Shown here: piece by piece, positions 29,480 to 42,900 of the stretch
Numbering within the stretch: the first letter of the stretch is position 1
Layout: each line of letters starts with the position of its first letter
DNA from: Parelaphostrongylus tenuis
Taxonomy: Eukaryota > Nematoda > Chromadorea > Rhabditida > Metastrongylidae
Length of the DNA: 64,000 nucleotides
Assembly: GCA_019055375.1 (NCBI GenBank)
Contig: JAHQIW010007096.1
Coordinates: 153,355 to 217,354, forward strand
Reading direction: 5' to 3'
Program-made: the position numbers and the translations under genes
Notes under the pieces: generated by a model
Databases searched by the model: none
What the model was told of the DNA's origin: nothing
The model's input: only the letters and a program-made list of their open reading frames with translations

Positions 29480-30880
29480 ATTTTCTTTCATCACATTGTT
29501 ATGTGTAATGTTATGAAAAAATAGGTTTGTTGGGTGAGTGAGGCGTGACTACCGTGAAATTGAAGGCATGATTGATGGTTACTATAGAATTAGACACTAG
29601 GCGCCATTTCACCGTCGCCTTGCTTGCTTCCCTTTTTCCCAATCATTTGCGTCCTCTTTTGAAGGAGCTCCTACTCTGTGCTGAGGTTTTCTCTGTCTTT
29701 CGTCTTGTTGTAGAAATTTTCCATGGCCGCATTCTCATTGAAATAAGATATGTTTCAATTTTTTGGAAATAAAGTTACGAGAACCATGTGAAATACGATC
29801 ACAACGACACTGTAGTATGAGCAAAACTCGAAACGCACCAACAATTCCTGCGTACTTTGCTGAAGTAGTGCACGATAGTGATCCGACTAGGCCAACTAAA
29901 CTGTCCCTTCTCGACAGCATATAAGATACAAGGACTTTTTTAATTGCTGTAATGGCTCGGTTACAGTCATAAGTAAATCTGTGAATGTAACCTCCAAGGA
30001 TTTTGGCGAACTCACAAGCGCCAAATATCTCCACTTCTCTTTCCAGTTGATCTGTGTGTCGTCTTGAAACTTCTCTCAAACACCATCCATTTTGGTGGAA
30101 GGAATTGCGGATTTTGCCTATTTGTTCAAAAATTCCTCACACTGCAAAAAATACCTGCTTCAGTTGTCTGCTTCAACTTCTATTTCCTGCATTTTTTCAG
30201 CAGATTACGATGTGAAAAACAATTACAAAATGCTGAGAATGAGCAAAACTCGCAATTTTGATTGCTTTTTGAGCCGGCAATTACCTTTGTGGAGGGTTGT
30301 ACCCCGCCATGAAAATGTATTAAGTAGTAAATGAAAGCAGAAGCGTTCTAAATTGTACTGTTTCTTGACAAATATAAATTCAAGCACATTCACTTCACTT
30401 GGGAGGTTTGAATAAATTTCGTTGCTCAGGCTTTTATCAAAACATTTAGCTATAGATTTAGTACTTTACTTGGAGGAGATACGAGCTTGTTTGCAATAGT
30501 TTTATTGAATCCGGTAATGTAGTACAATAATGATACAATGATTGACGTTTCGGTGATATTGCTTTTTTTTAGAGCGCGGAATGTTTCAATTGATTCACAA
30601 CCCACTCAGGCAAATACATTTGTAACCCTAGCAAAAATGAACGTGACAAACAAGTTCTGATTCGCATAGTGAACAGTTTTGATTAAAATGTAATCGTTTT
30701 GCTGCTCTAAGTTTTATTCCATAGAGCTAGAATAAGTCTAGTATAGATTGAAAAATTATCTTGAAGTATGGAGCGATGTCACGAGTAATCACGAGACACT
30801 CCTCTTTGCAACTCAGTTTTGGATTTTAGTGATTCAGTCGATTGCTCATGAAATGATAAATGAAATAAATGAATGACTGA
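29480..30880. other. Mostly unassigned; Penelope-type terminal trace near 30.5 kb
   Basis: No gene was recognised. At about 30515-30560 the phrase GATTGACGTTTCGGTG on the + strand parallels GCTGACGTTTCGGCAG at 8706. It is a probable trace of the Penelope-like terminal hammerhead, lacking the other half. Confidence 0.3.
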
Positions 30881-30992
30881 TAAAATGAATAATACCTCTA
30901 TAGTCGACTGTTTTTCGAGACCTCGCTCAAAACAATACGTAATTTCATAACATATTTTAAGCCTTCATGAGATCTCATATAACACTTATATG

Positions 30993-31035
30993 ATGCTAGA
31001 CGTACATTTCGACCTTTCAGCCTCATCAGTAGCAT
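30993..31035 (-). ncRNA. Hammerhead ribozyme, all core bases intact (family C copy 2)
   Basis: Minus strand: stem I AUGCUA/UAGCAU is perfect. CUGAUGA box. Stem II GGCU..GGUC with a GAAA loop. GAAA follows. Stem III AUGUACGU is fully paired. Triplet GUC. Stem I differs in sequence from other copies (GUGCUA, GUGCAA) but pairs in each case, which is covariation. Confidence 0.75.
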
Positions 31036-31285
31036 GGTGACTTTCGTTTCAGCTAATTCCTTGTCACTTTGCTGGCAGTGCAACTATTTCGGAGTCGATT
31101 CCTTGGTATGTGGGGTGGGGAGTGAAATGGGGAATATCGCCCTGCGAGGAACTAACTGAATCATAAGGCACCGTTCTACTGATGAAGCCGAAAATCCCAC
31201 GCGTACTTCCAGCACTGTATAAGTGCCATAACAGGCCTTATGAAAGGCTTAGAATATGCTATCACTTATACTAAGTTATTAATGA

Positions 31286-31886
31286 TTAGGAGGGGACAAA
31301 TGAAAAATCGGTCTCATTCACTGAAGAGGAACTTTTCACGGGAGTGTTAGTAATTATGTGTGCCTAAACCTCGCCGAACAGAGCTCTTTCTTTAGATTAT
31401 TAGTAATTATCTATAATGCATAATGTTTCCTGATTCTAGAGATGTGCTTATTTACTGGAAAACGATTTAGGAGGAAAAATAAGATCGAGTTTTACAATTT
31501 TGGTAATATAGTTTGCAAGCTATCTGACAAGGTGACTGCCGTGGCAGGGGTGGAGCGAAAAGAGACGATCTTTGATTTCTTGTTCAACTAGGAATTTTTC
31601 CTCCACTTTGGAAGAAACTCCGAATAAAGCGATCTAACATGATACTGTGAAACATTGGTATGCTTTTAGGCTTCCAGCGAACTATACACGTGATGAAAAT
31701 GAAGGCGAAAAACGAGTGTTAAAGATTATTTTTGATCTGCATCCTATAGCATCATAAAGGGATGTTTTGAAAAACCGGCGTCTTTGGGCTGCAGCCTCAA
31801 GTCTCAACTTTCGAATGATGACTAACACTCCTTTGAAAAATTCCTCAGCAGCAAACGAGTTCGGTTTTTCATCTGTCCCCTCCTAA
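31286..31886. mobile_element. Element D copy 1, MITE-like with about 75-bp terminal inverted repeats
   Basis: The left terminus TTAGGAGGGGACAAATGAAA and right terminus ending CTGTCCCCTCCTAA are inverted for about 75 bp, including ACTCCTTTGAAAAATTCCTC against the left arm. About 601 bp with no coding capacity seen. Inserted inside family C copy 2. Confidence 0.7.
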
Positions 31887-31939
31887 ACCTTATAGTGCCT
31901 TGAGCGAAGTCTTGAAAAACAGTCGAATATAAAGGTATT

Positions 31940-32280
31940 ATTCAATTCGCCAACAATAAGCAATCGACTGCCAATCACTACAATGTCGGGTGAATTTAGC
32001 ACTTGACATGTAGTGGTTTGTTATCGCTGCAGTGTGAAGCAATTGTTCACTCACATGCAGTGTAAGATGTCGTCGCCGATTCCTTTCCATATAGGTGGTA
32101 TATCCCCTCGCAAAGGATTGGCTGAACAAAAAGGCACAGCGCAACTGACGGGGTTGTAATGCTGAAACACGTGCCTAGCACTGTATAAGTGCGCTAAGAA
32201 ACCTTATGAAAGGCTCAAATTATGGTATCGGATTATATTGTTTTAAACAAGGTCTCAGAAGCACTCGAAACAAAAGGTCG
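31940..32280. mobile_element. Foldback element, family C copy 3
   Basis: Contains the body GCAATCGACTG.CAATC.CT, the ACATGTAGTGGTTTGTTATC block and a + strand hammerhead layout at about 32125-32175 in which the box reads CUGACGG and stem III ends GCC. It is therefore probably inactive. The right end has CAAGGTCTCAGAAGCACTCGAAA, the shared family head in complement. Confidence 0.6.
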
Positions 32281-33797
32281 AAACTCGAAATGACATTCAT
32301 TAATTTGTCTTCATAAGTGCAATGGAGATGTTATTCTTTTTCGGCATCCTAAATGCCATTGCTGATTCCATCCAGACTTTGGTTCCGCAAGTCCCTCTTT
32401 TATCAATCTTGGTATTAGCGCAGTTTGAAAGGAAAGAACACTAATTTGATATCCACAAAGCGATTTTCATTTAATTTCGGTAGAAAAAGCAGATTTGCTT
32501 GATGTACCTTACTCTTCAACTTCGTTGAGTTCATCGGCTGCATCTTGCTGCGAAAGCTCGCTTTCTCCAATATAACGCTATAAAACACTAAGTTTGATTG
32601 TAGTGTTGGACACGGTGGAAGTTTGTAACAAAGAGTAAATAAAGACGAATAATATCTAGTAAAATCTCACATAAGAAAGTGTTATACTCGCATGATATGC
32701 ATGGGATTACCACGTGCTTATCAAAATGTCCTGGAACTTTCTTACTATCCGTTGTATTTGATGTCATCCTCCAACTGTTTCCGTTTTCTTCTTTCACCTT
32801 GCATTATTTTGCAGTTTCAGGGCACTTCAGTAATGTAATGACGACGATGTTAAACGAAAGCTATTGCATTGAGGTATAACTGAGTAAATTCTTCCTTCGC
32901 TCATTTGAGATTTTAATAAGATTCACGAAGATCGACATCCACTCTATCGATAAGCTATAGTAATTTATTAAATTAGCTATTTCGGATACTACGCACCCAA
33001 GAATTTTAAGAAGTTATGCAAGTTTTTCATCGGTTACGATATTTCATGCGAAACGTATGAAGAGGGTCAGAGTCGGATCCTACATTGATTCATCTCTGCA
33101 GACTGTAGTAAACGCAAATTAGTTGTAACACAAATTCCGCTGTGATCTTGCGGAAAGTTAGAGTTCTCAAGAAACGATCTTCCTTCTTTTCCATTTTGAC
33201 TAGGATTGACGACAACTTGAGGACCTCTGCTATGAAATCACGAGATTCCGAAAAAAAAATCTGCCATTCGTTCAGCATTCAACACGTCAGTGAGAGCGGA
33301 AACACATAGACTTTCGAATTTCAACAAAACGCGCAGCCAAACTGCTTAGTTCGACGCATGATAGCTGCGCGGGAGTTAGGCGAATATGAGAAATACTGGA
33401 GCTTGTACGGTAGTGTCGAGTGGTTTATTTAAATTTCGTGCATACAAGCCATATTCCCATGATCGGAAAGGTGGTATGAGACACGCCTAAAGCGCACTCC
33501 TGTGATCAATGTGTAGGTGTGCTATCACGGCTATCCAAGGGTACGAATAATGAACTCGATCAGCACTCAGTAATCCACGAAGACGATCGCAATCCTCAAG
33601 AACCAGAAACTCCACACTCTAAAAGTATGAAGTGCTATAAATGACGAATGCAAGGAGAGATGGGATCCGGATGTTGTGATACATGCAAATCGGGTCGCAC
33701 GATAATAGTAGTGCCTTCTATTAAGCGATTCCAGGCAAATTCCATGGAATTCTGAGATTATGTGCTAAATTTATGCGTTTCCTGTAATTATTTTCAG
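32281..33797. other. Unassigned sequence upstream of the chemoreceptor exons
   Basis: No confident feature. 32322-32440 is open and begins MEMLFFFGILNAIAD, hydrophobic like a leader or helix, but has no family match that I can defend. The first exon of the chemoreceptor should lie in this interval or inside the 33798 exon's ORF. Confidence 0.3.
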
Positions 33798-33941
33798 CAC
33801 GGTGTTCTTATTGCTACTTCGTGGTACTATCGTGTCTCTCTGACTGTTTCGCTGATAATATCAATATTATCTGTTTTCTATATTCTCTGGTTTATTCATA
33901 AACACAACAAAGACTTATCAATGTTTCATACAAATTTGAAG
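33798..33941 (+). CDS. Exon: chemoreceptor TM1
   Basis: Between TTATTTTCAG and GTGAAT, 48 codons, phase 0 both sides. Reads TSWYYRVSLTVSLIISILSV then FIHKHNKDLSMFHTNLK, a hydrophobic helix followed by the FH.NLK motif common in nematode sr receptors. Confidence 0.6.
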
Positions 33942-36900
33942 GTGAATAATATTTCAACTCATCATTTCATCTGAAATTTCTGTTAGACGCCCAGATTGCA
34001 GAGTCTTTGAGGAGACTAAGCTTTTAAGAGAACTGAAAAATGTGATAAAATCTCAATGGGCACCTTTCAAAGCATGCCGTTCTAAATTCTAGAAAAACGA
34101 GAACTAAACTTAGGTTTTTTTTCAACAGCGACATAAGAAATTTTTCAGATGCTTCTCTATTCATGTTATCTCTGCTGTCTGATGTATGCATGTTTCAATA
34201 TTGGGATGAAGGCTGGTTTTTCTGAATGATTTACTGTGCCTTATATTAATTATTATTTTCCCACATTATACTGACGTTAATCGCATTTTATTATGCAAAT
34301 TCCAGCACTTTTAGCATTCAATTCCTTCCCACACATTCATAATCCCAACGGTCTTCGGACATTTTATGTGTAATTTTGACTGTCGCTTGAAGATTTCATC
34401 TTCTCAATAAATGTCTCAGAATACGTACTGGTCAGGCAATTCTCTTTGTGATCTCGAAGGAACTCGAGATGAGGCATTTCATAAGGCGTCCCGACTGATT
34501 GCAGGAGAGACTTGGGGAGGAGGCCAAACTAGAACCTTACTTTTTGATAATGAGTATCACCAAGCGCTCGGATATCGCCTTCTTGCCCAGTGTTTACCTG
34601 CAGCAATCTAAGGATGCGTCTATTGGTGTATTGCTTAGAGGTAAAGGGTGCCCTACAATGCACATGCTTTTTGTTCAATTCTCAATACATATCAAATCAA
34701 TTTCTTTGATTTCCTGTCAGATTTTTTCTTGAAGACAAAGGAACTAATATACTAAAAAGCTTCTTTTTGTAAGTCGAGCCCAAGGTACAAGGTTCTAATG
34801 ACATAATTCATTAACAGCTAATGTTTTGATGGTCTCGCCTTTTCAGCGCCTGAGAAGCCAGGTTACTCACAATCCAGTCAGCCAACACCTCCATTACTCC
34901 AACGTAAAAAAAAACTACATCTAAAGTTCAATCTTCTTTTGTCTAAGTGGAGAATGATAGTGCAAGGGTCACTTGGACTCCGAATGCATTTCCTATGTCA
35001 AAATAGCAGTCTTATATGCTATATCATATCACGTGTAGTGACAAGGCGTTCCTGTCTGCCGTCCATGTTTGGATTGATGTAGTTTATGCGAAATGCTTCC
35101 AAAATCTTACACACTGAGGTCTTATGTTTTTGTGCGAGGATGGCGACTTCACTTAGAAATCCTTCCAACTATGTATCTGTGTCTTATGTTAGCCTACTGA
35201 GGAATTTGGTTTAGCTTTGAGTTTGCCCGACTAAATGATCTTTTATGCGAACAAAACGGCCTACTCGCTTTGATGATGTATTTATTGCCGTACAGTTTAC
35301 AAGAGATTCAATTAACTGTACCCTTACTCATACAATCACCATCTTTGCCTTGAAGGCATACTATGCATTCTACTCTTGTACATATACTGTTATATAGGCG
35401 ATCGCAAATAAATACTGAGAATAGCATAGTTTCTTATCCTAATAACATCTTAGTTGCTGAAGCACATTACAGCCAATTGCACAAACACATGTTTCTGATC
35501 GTCTACGTGACGCATCTCCCAATAGCGCTCACATTACAAAGTCTTTTAACGTACCCATCCTTATAAAAACGTGCCAATTGATATCGCTGTGTGAGCAAAC
35601 CACAAGCTTCTACAATAACAAGCAGCAATAGACATGAACGACTTATCGATTCAACAGCTCATAGCTCTTTTGAATGATTGTTCAGACTGTTGAATCTTCA
35701 AATGGTTAGGGAACTATTTCTTGGAAAAGAGGAGGAGAGCGTTCGTAATGGGACAGCAGACCTTGATGTCCAAAGTGAAAGCCCCAAAAACTGATATCTG
35801 GTCATTCCTCTACTGTGAATATATAGATGATTGTCTGTTTTGCGCTTGATGTGAGTGAGATCCAGATTTGGTGTTTTTTCTGTTAATGTAATGGCTTTGG
35901 TTGCTAGAGAACTGTCGCTTTCTTCTATGAATGTCGTCGAATACCGATGAAGCCCATTCTTGAGTGCCGCATCGAGTGTGGAACTCAATTTCATTCTAAT
36001 TACTTCAGCGCAGTAAATAGGCCTTCCTGGATGTCAAGTATGTTATCAAAGTTTTCAAGATGTAAGATGTCAAGTGATTACTAAAGGTTAGTCAAAAAAA
36101 TTCAATCTTGCAAAAAGGCCTCTGAAAAAAAAATGCTTTGCAATGACGAAAGAGTACCGAGAGATGTTTCCAGACATTCATGGTAGCATTTTCTCGACTC
36201 TGTAAAAAAGGGGCTAAACAAGCCCGGAGGTTTGAAGCAGCGCCGTGCTTGTGACGAGAGGATTACTTCATCCGTCCTCCACACGCTTCAAGAAAACTTA
36301 AAGACTCAACAATGTCATTCACAGGATAAGATAGGGCTTTCTATCACTCTTATGACTAAACACAAGCAAAAGCAACAAAGGCAAAAGACTATTCTGTATA
36401 TCATTCCAGGATTTCTTATGCTTTTACTACTTTTCGCAGCATTATGATTTTCGAATATTCCTAAGAGAATTGTGTCTTAAGCAAAAATTCAAAGTTTGAG
36501 TGGTAAGCAAAAAGCAGTAAAGACATAAGAAATGTTGGAATTATAGCTGCCATGGTTATAAGCTTAACTGGGTATATAGAGCGATATTGCTTACCGTAAG
36601 TGGTTGGTGGCTGATAGCTTTGATAGGAAGATATTGAAGAATGAGTGGTGAGTAACCGGTGACCTGGGTAGTGGTAAGCCGCACCCCCTGTGTGGATGAA
36701 ACGTGGGTTCAACTCCCGTCAGAGTTCGAATTTTTGCTTACCATTCAATTCTTTTTAAAAATTTGAAAATCATAACACTGCGAAAAGCAGTAAAAACGTC
36801 AAATCTTGGAATTTTATAACTACAGTGGTAATCAGCTTAATTGGGTTTATACAGCGATTTTGATCTTTCGACCAAGCTTGTTTGAAAAAGCGGTCAAATA

Positions 36901-39900
36901 AATGAAGAAATTCAATTGGTCATCATTACCCAATATCCGTCAGCGTGACTGGGGTTCAATGTCGATAGCGACTACCCGGGCCGGGTCGTTGACGATTGGC
37001 GGACGACATACAGATGCGTTGTAGCGTAGAAAGAGTGGTGTGAAAAATGGCGTCAGTAGTGCAACGGGTTAGAGCACGAGCTCACGAATAGAGTGAGATG
37101 TGGCTTCGAGTTCCGCCTGACGCGAAAGTTTACACATAACTCTACATCACTGGGTATAATCATCTCATCATCTGGCATCATATCGAGGTTAGGAAAAATA
37201 AGCGGTTGAATAAAGAAAGGATTTCATTTGAATATCCAGTCTTTGATCTATGGCATCGACTGTTTTCAAAACCTCGCAATAAAAATTCAATTTAATTTTT
37301 TGAGAACGTTAAAAGCCTTACCCAAGGATGGTACGCCAGGGCTATACACGCGTGTTTCAGAGGTCTCGCCCCCCCCCCCCCCCCCCCCCCGTCAGTAGCT
37401 CACACCCCACATTAAGCCTTGCATTGTAGCAAGGAGGCGTATGTGCAGTGAGCGCTATTGACGAGGAGGGCGAGACCTCCGAAACACGCGTGTATAGCCC
37501 TGGCATGGTCAGACTTTGAACTTTCTTAAAAATTTATCCAGTCTTTGTATATCACTTTCCCTACAACTTGCAAATAATTCACAAAATGTCTCTCCTGTGT
37601 GCCTTCTTACTTCCAATCCTTCAAAATTAAAAAAAGGATTTGTTTACAGTGCAAGAATATCGATTTATCGTTTTATATATGGGTTATACATAAACCATTT
37701 TATCCACTAGATAGCACACCATCGAATCTTGTGATTTTACTGTTAATACTCCTGTTACAGTTGCACTATCTGATACAGCCGTTCTTGACCGCAAAACCAT
37801 GTCAGATCTTTTTGTCAAGATTCGTTTATGCTTCTACTAAAATCATCACGACGTTCATCTTACTTTCCGCTCAGTTTTTTCAAATCGCTATATTAATCGA
37901 AAGATGTCTGGCGGCTATATTTGTTCGAGCTTATGAATCCAGATATGAAAGGATTGGCCTTTTTATGATTACCGCAGTGGTAAGAGATGCTGAAAAATCA
38001 TTCTGAAGTGTAAATAGTGTCTTTGCCATCTTTCGCTATCGATGTAACTTTACGTTTCAGATAATCCTCACCGCGGCTGTTCTCGTTGCCCTTTATTGGG
38101 ACATGAATACTGAAGGACCGTATTTGAACCTACGTGATCCATGTGGGAGTTATGTTCGCTTCAAGATCTTCCTCATTGTGATTATGTTGATCAATTTAAC
38201 TGGATTAGCGCTCACATTTGTTTTTACGTTATGTAGCTCGACAACGAAAATTTCGGTTGGTTTACAGAAAGAAATTTGATATTTTGTTGAAGAAATCGTC
38301 AGAGAGTGTGGTAACGAGGGAAGGAGAGAGATAAGAGTTTTCAGTAATTCAAAAAAAAAACGCAAGAAATAGGTACCATCTTCAAGTGGGCCAGCAAGAC
38401 AAGGGATAAACAGTTTAAAGCTGTTTATTGGTGCCAGTAATCAATACTACGGTTACAAAGAAAGCTCTGGGGCAGTTCAATGAGCACGAGATAACTCCCA
38501 TGCATATCATGAGAATATTACAGTTTCTCACGTGGACTTTCCCACTGAAGGCCTACATAGTATTCGTCATTGTTCATTTTGTTACAAAATCCGCCATGTC
38601 CAACAATACAATCGAAGTTCGTGTTTTAATGCAGCAAGACAATGCCAAACCGCGTACTGTCAAAAAGGCCAAGGCAAGTTTAACAGAACTGGACGGAGTC
38701 GAGGTTCATTCCGCCTACAGCCCAGTGCTCCATCCGACTCTGGCCTTTTCTGTCCAATGCAACACTTCTTGAAGAACCGCCGATTTGAAGTACTCAATGA
38801 AGTTGAAGAAGCATGTCAGGAGCTCTTTGATACGAAGTCAAAGGAATGGGACTTTGATCAGATCCGAAACTTGGCGGACCAATGGCAGAAAATCGTAGAA
38901 AACGATGGCCTTCAGTTTGAAGAATAGTGATTGCTGTTTTGGTTTTAAATTCATGAATAAATTTTCAGTTCTCTAGAAGTGCCCCAGAACTTTCTTTCCA
39001 ATCCAATAAAATCGTTTAGTGCCTCACTATCATCGCGGTTCCAGTTGATGGAAAATAGGGTGTCAACTGGAATGCTCCTCTGGATATTAATCACCCAATT
39101 CGTTACGCTCATCTTCATCGATATTTCTTTGTTGATCTTCAAGTTTTATCCCGCTACACGTGAAATGATGATTGCCTACAGGGAGAACACTGATGTAAGT
39201 GAATCAGCCGGTGACTAGCGCTCTAAAGCATAGGCTATGCGTGCCTTTAGAAAAAAACGCGATGCCTATTGATTGCTAAAAATGCCTTTAACACAGTTTA
39301 CTTCAGCATAGTTCTTTATCTTTTTTTTCCATTCACTTTCGTTTATTTTTATTTCCTCCACATTGTAATATTCTCAAATGTCCTCAGATCTATTGTGCGG
39401 GTCTCAAAACTTCTAGCAGTCAGTTCCTATAGTCGCATTCATCGCTTGCTTGAGGATTTTGCATCCTAATCACCTGTATCATCTATCGTCGTTGATCGCC
39501 GGGTGACTCGAGCGGGCACCAGCAACACCTCTATTTTTCCCTATCGCAAGAAAGAGTAGTCCAATGTGTCCTCCTCGCTCTACAGATTCGCTGAGCATCA
39601 TAACTTTCTTCTAGTCTTTTCTTAAAAAATCGGACCATCGAGTCGATGGTCTTCCTTTATAGCGCTTGATATCCTGAGGGATCCAGTCGGTGACGGCTCT
39701 CGTCCATCGCTTTTCGTTGAAGCGCATTACGTGTCCAGCCCACCTTATTTTCGATATACTGGCGTGTAGAACAAAGTCTCTGATTTTCGATCGTTAATGT
39801 AGGTCGAAACTTCGGAATCTTTCTCTCATCTGCGAGACACGGGATACTCCTAGTACAGACCTTTCAACTGCGCGTTTGATAAAGCCAAGTGTTTTTTCAT

Positions 39901-42900
39901 CCTGCTTACGTAGCGACCAGGTTTCTGCTGCATACGTTAGGGCAGGGATAATTGTCGAATCGAAAAGGTGGGCACGGAGTCGGATGTTCTTTGTCCTTTT
40001 CACCACATCTTCGATACCACAAGTCGGTCGTTTCCTCCTGCTCAACTCTGGAGCTAGGTAGTCCATCATGTTTATTTCAGGACCAAGGTAGACGTAATTA
40101 GAGCATTCGGAGAATTCCGTTCCCTTGAGCGTGAATGGGGCATTCAAAACCCATCCGTTCCTCATGAACATAGTTTTCATTAGATTTAATTGAAGAAAAA
40201 TCTCCATAGGCGTTGTCGAAATTTGTCAACATTCGTTCTGCTTGGCTGATGTTTGGCGTTATGAGGACGATATCATCAGCAAAGCGAAGATAGTGCAATT
40301 GTCGACCATCAATTTTCACTCCCATATCGTCCTGTTCAAATGTTCGCATGACGTTTGGTAGGGTGGCAGTGAATAGTTTTGGCGAAATTGTATCGCCTTG
40401 TCGAACCCCTCTTTTTACGTCAATGGTGATATTGTTGTAGAATGGAGATATTATGTTCGTGAAATCTTTATAAAGCTCACGAAGAATCATTATATACCGA
40501 GTAGTGACGCCCTGGTTATCCAGAGTCTCTATCCGCTTCTGTTTCCACTGAATCAAAGGCTTTCTTCAGATCGATGAAAGTGAGACGGAGCGGTATTTTG
40601 TACTCTCGTGAAACTTCAATGAGTCTTGTAATCGTGTGTATGTGGTCTATGGCAGTAAATATTTTTCGGAGCCCTGCTTGTGCGCATGGTTGTCCTTTTT
40701 CCAGTATTCTGTCAATCCTGTTAAGGATGGTCGAGTGAAGAGTTTATAGACAACGATCAGCAAGAGATTGGGTAATAAATGCCTTTGTCGTGATTCCTTT
40801 TTTAACAACAACACGGTCTTGCTAGTTTTCCATTGAATGGGAACCTTGCATTTTGAGAAGTAGCGAGTGAGGAACCGAGCCTGGGTGTTGATGAGAACTG
40901 GCGATTGGTTCCTCATGTGTTCTGGTTTGATCCTGTCTAGAGCAGGTACTGTTCTGTTCTTCACCGACGATATAGCATGTCGGATATCGGAAGGGAGGAC
41001 CGATGGAACGACAGATTCATCCCGTTTCAGTTTATATGACGGTAAGAGGACATGGCTAGCGGAGGAACCAGAGTAGTACTGGTGGACGATTTTCTTCATT
41101 GCCCTTCTGGAAGCTGTAAGTGTCCCGTCAAGGCATCGGAGTGCAATCATCTTGGTCTTATAATTGGCGAAGCCTCGCTGGGCTTTGCTAATGCTCTTCC
41201 AAGCTTCTGCAACTCTGCCATAACTGCTGCTCGTCTCTCTTTGAGGTCTTCTCTTAACGCATCTCTGCAGCGTTTCACAAAATCGGACGTAAGATTTCGA
41301 TTATGTGTAACTCGTGCGTATCCACCTTGACGTACCAGCTCGAGTGTCCGCGGAGATAAGTACCACCTCGTGACTTTAGGACTCGGCTTTCACGGCGCTT
41401 ACGTGAAGACCTTCAACGAGCCGATCGTATTCTTCGTCAATGTTGTCGACAACGATACCTTCCCAGGAGCCGACTAATGATTTAAATACGTTCCAATTTA
41501 AGGTAGTTTCTGGGACTACGTTGTTTGAATTCAGCGGCTTTCTCTCCTCTCCTCGAAAATCGGAATGTTGCGCGAAGAAGGCGATGGTCTGATCCCGTGT
41601 AGAACTTAGGAACAACAGCGACGTCGGTCAGGCAAAACCTTCGATTTACTATGATGTGATCTATTTCGTTATGGTACTCTCCATTGGGAGACTCCCACGT
41701 CCATCGCTGAGAAAGAGGCCTTTGGAATTGCGAGTTACCATGGATGGTTTGGGACGTCATGATAAACTCAGATAGCCTCTCACCCTGTTCATTCCATTCT
41801 AGTCCGTGGGTCCCTCTGTGACGTTCTTCAGACGTTCTTCTGGGTCCAATTTTTGCGTTAAAATCTCCGACAATGACCTTGAAGAATGTATGGTCTTCTC
41901 TGAAGAATTTTTCGAGGTCCATATAGAACACCTCGACTTCGTCGTCGTCATATCTTGATGTTAGCGCGCAAGCAACGAAGATGGTCATACCCGGCATTGA
42001 ACCACATCTTTTCAACCGTAATCGTCTGATACGGATAGTTAGTTATTTAAATGAATCGATGCTCACTGTCAAATTCGATTTGACGAGGATGCCTACTCCG
42101 CCAACACCTCTGCTATCGCCAGTTCTTCTCCGGTGTCATAAACAGCGTGCAATGGATGGCGTCTTCTCGTCTCAGCCAAGCTAATGACGTCGCGCTTTAT
42201 CCTTTTTGCTTGAATCAGAAGATCTTCTAAAGCGGATTCGTGAGCAGGGGTTCTTGCATTGTAGGTAGATATCGTCATTTTAGTCCGTTTCTATCTTGGC
42301 AGCCTAGTTTGTCCCTGAGATTTTAGCAGCCTCTCCGTACTCGTCCCACCTGGCGCTGTCGTACCAGGGGCTCTTTCGGGATCAGGGGAATGAGGCCCAT
42401 TTTTGTTACTGTTTTTATCAAATTGATATCCAACGTATAGCTTGCTAGGCTCCAAACGTTGGGACTGGGTACTCACAAGTAGTTTGCCAGTCTCCCTCGC
42501 AGGAGCGGGAAAAGCTTATTTGTTGGAGGCGACTTCTAACCGCCTTATGTAATAGGTTGAGGAAAAAGTTCTGAGAAAGAGGCATGTACTCTTTTGGATG
42601 TCGGCCATTATTCTGCTTTTAGGCTCATTCAAAAGGTCGTCTTGCGTTGATTGGCATATGATTTATCTAATTATTTCAAAATGGAGTTAACAAGCGAGCA
42701 AATTAGATTGTTGATGATACACTAATGGCTGTTGGCTTCAAATGCAGCGGTGGCAAGTGAACACATCAAAATGCATCAGCATTACCATCATCAACGCACT
42801 AACGAAGTAGATAAATTATATACCAATCAATACTGGAGAAGACGGGCTTTCAAATGAGCTCAAAACGGAAAAAAAGGCCGACATCCGAAAACGTTACAAG

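Larger units (their letters stand above)
30880..31945. mobile_element. Foldback element, family C copy 2, split by element D
   Basis: Left end TCGACTGTTTTTCGAGACC (from about 30903) and right end GAAAAACAGTCGA (to about 31925) are inverted, and the inversion continues outward (AATAATACCTCTATA / TATAAAGGTATTATT). Inside lie a canonical minus-strand hammerhead (30993-31035) and a decayed + strand one (about 31168-31215). Element D interrupts the right arm. Confidence 0.7.
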
